DNA of 64,000 nt, taken from assembly GCA_030762895.1 (NCBI GenBank), contig CM061066.1:114732715-114796714 (forward strand), read 5' to 3'. The notes below the pieces were generated by a model, which searched no databases, was not told the origin of the DNA, and saw only the letters and a list, made by a program, of their open reading frames with translations. This stretch comes from Sophora flavescens (lineage: Eukaryota > Streptophyta > Magnoliopsida > Fabales > Fabaceae). The position numbers were made by a program, and so were the translations under genes. Positions 62,331 to 64,000 of this stretch are shown here, in pieces. Numbering within the stretch: the stretch's first letter is position 1; every line of letters begins with the position of its first letter.

Positions 62331-63421
62331 ATTTTCAGACATCATAGGAACAAGCTATCAAAACTTCCAAGATTTATAGATTTAAGATCAATGGATAGCT
62401 AGAAACTCAAACACATGATCATATTCCAAAAGTTAAAACAAAAACTTCCTTGGTCACAAATGCAAGCATTCGGCCTTCATTGGAAGAGATAGGTAGAGAT
62501 TTTTGTTTTACACAACCTCTTAGTATGTGAAAATATAAGTTAATATAAGACTATAGAAAGTGGTTTCAACTCAAAAGGAGTTTTCTACCATTTTAGAGAG
62601 ATTTTAGAAGTTTAAAGCATATAAAGAACACATAAAGTAAACTAAGAAATAAAAGATGAAAATTGCAAAAAGATTCATATGAGATCATTACCCTTAGTAT
62701 AAGGAAGAACTTTAATGAAGAACTCAAGTGGAAAAGACTAATAAAACTGGAAGCTTTAAGTGTTTGAAAAAAAAGAAGAAATGGAAGAAGTTGAAGAAGT
62801 ATGAAGATGGAGGAAGAAAATGAGAGAATGAAGATGAGTGATGATTATATAGAGGAGGGAGAGGGGAGCACGAAATTTTGGAGAGAGGATGAGCTTGGAG
62901 AGCAAGTTTTGTCTTTAAGACTTGTTTGGTTGAAGAGGAAAGAGAAAGAAATAGGTTTTTAGAATATAATATGTTATAATTTGAAAAGTGTGACAATTAC
63001 ACTTTTGGAGTGTATCATAACCCATTTCCATCAAGTCCCATCAAGACACTTCACTTATTTTGTGCTTCTCCGATCGTAATTCTTCCAACGTTTTCGCCCG
63101 AATAAAATATTACATTCCATTTTTGAACGAAAATTTTCAAAATAACCAAAGTTGAAGAAAACATATTAAAAACACTAACCTTCTCGTTCATGGGTTAAAA
63201 TTAGGTTTTCTGCACAGTAAACTTGTACCGGCAGTGAAAACGCAGACCGACTTTCGTCTGAAATTTCAACCGAAATTTTTACCATAACCTTCTACCATAA
63301 AGTAGACTATAAATATGATTTTATTTTAATCAAAAACACTTTCTAACTCTCAAATTAAAATATAATTAATTATATTTTAACCGGTTGAACAACATAATTA
63401 AAATCAGGCTGTTACAGTGGT

Positions 63422-64000
63422 ACGACACACATGTTTGTACAACTATCAACATACAGTCACATCATCATTCATATCGGGAAAATAATGTTTCACAGAAATA
63501 TAATCACAGGGCAACATTTTCCTAGATAGGAGACATCTAAGACTCGAGGAATGACCTCTGATTTCCTATACCATGGTTTTAACAAACAGTCAGAGAGTGG
63601 TTTGGAGGATTGTTCCGGATTACACCAGCCTTGGGTAAAATAGGTCAACAGTCGGCAACGTGCACATAGGCTTTTTCGGGAACATCCTACACTACCAGAA
63701 CACACGTATCATCTAGTCGAGTATGTCGGTGTATTGCAAGTTCACCACGCCACAGAGGAGCTACCAATTGGGCCTATATGAGTATTTCATCCCCGACATC
63801 CCCAAGCATCAACCAGATCGTCACTACGGAATTCACACTCGCATTAAAGTGTCAGCTCAATCTCTTAGGCACAACGGCCTTACAGAACATAGTTTCACTA
63901 TGTGTTTAGGCAAAATTTGCCAGAAATGCGTCCTTCTTGTCCATCCACCGGATGACCTCTTGATTCCAAGGGAATCCATTCTACGTTTTGTTCTTTGATG
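63422..64000. other. No gene recognised at the right edge
   Basis: Continues the sequence interrupted at 59803. Open frames on both strands (63490-63705 minus, 63723-63998 plus) have no recognisable domain. Probably part of another LTR element cut by the window edge; this is inference. Confidence 0.4.

Larger units (their letters stand above)
59804..63416. mobile_element. Solo LTR-like gypsy insertion (3.6 kb)
   Basis: Starts TGAGACACCCCGCTGTGCC and ends CAGGCTGTTACA. Perfect 5-bp duplication GTGGT (59799-59803, 63417-63421). No coding domains and no second LTR. Contains the hairpin array 60601-60850 and a degenerate repeat 61725-62330. A TATATAG at 62846-62851 suggests plus orientation. Confidence 0.78.

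Overview
The window is repeat-dense plant nuclear DNA. No convincing host gene was found. Evidence for a flowering plant, probably a eudicot: a Cassandra TRIM with 5S rRNA-like LTRs, an Ogre/Tat-type Ty3/gypsy element with dual RNase H and a pro/RT intron, an Athila-type element, a Copia element, a hAT-like DNA element, and several endogenous pararetrovirus (EPRV, Caulimoviridae) segments. The species cannot be named from the sequence.

Layout: 1-1182 is an LTR-like end of a Ty3/gypsy element with a decayed acidic ORF. 1188-2126 is Cassandra. 2127-6042 is EPRV-A (minus strand) with an intact 986-codon movement protein-coat protein ORF. 6043-6585 is a fragment of an LTR family that recurs as a solo LTR at 39958-41344. 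6586-21326 is Ogre: a 3' remnant, then LTR - gag - pro - RT/RNase H - integrase - tandem arrays - LTR. 21327-24124 is the decayed EPRV-B (minus). 24696-25810 is a hAT-like element with a 7-bp target duplication.

25818-57930 is one inverted pair of a second pararetrovirus type. EPRV-C (minus) and EPRV-D (plus) are fused back to back at 49080/49081 and were later filled by nested insertions. EPRV-C was split by a Copia element (30233-49028). The Copia 5' LTR was split by Athila (30478-47124). The Athila pol gene was split by a 5.1-kb non-autonomous LTR element (34767-39896, target duplication GCCAT) and by a solo LTR (39958-41344, duplication CCTAC). EPRV-D was split by a 2.9-kb LTR-like element (53338-56235, duplication ATAAG). 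Each EPRV copy serves as the empty-site reference for insertions in the other. 59804-63416 is another solo LTR-like element (duplication GTGGT).

Most genes are broken. EPRV-C/D carries a viroplasmin/transactivator-type ORF, a promoter-like leader, a separate movement protein, and two adjacent small ORFs that share a duplicated domain; its tRNA-Met primer site lies downstream of these ORFs. Several elements carry non-coding arrays of short hairpins. In the 53338-56235 element the two arms change together from copy to copy while the loop stays the same. Palindromic CACGGCC/GGCCGTG clusters lie just upstream of the TATA box in two LTR families.
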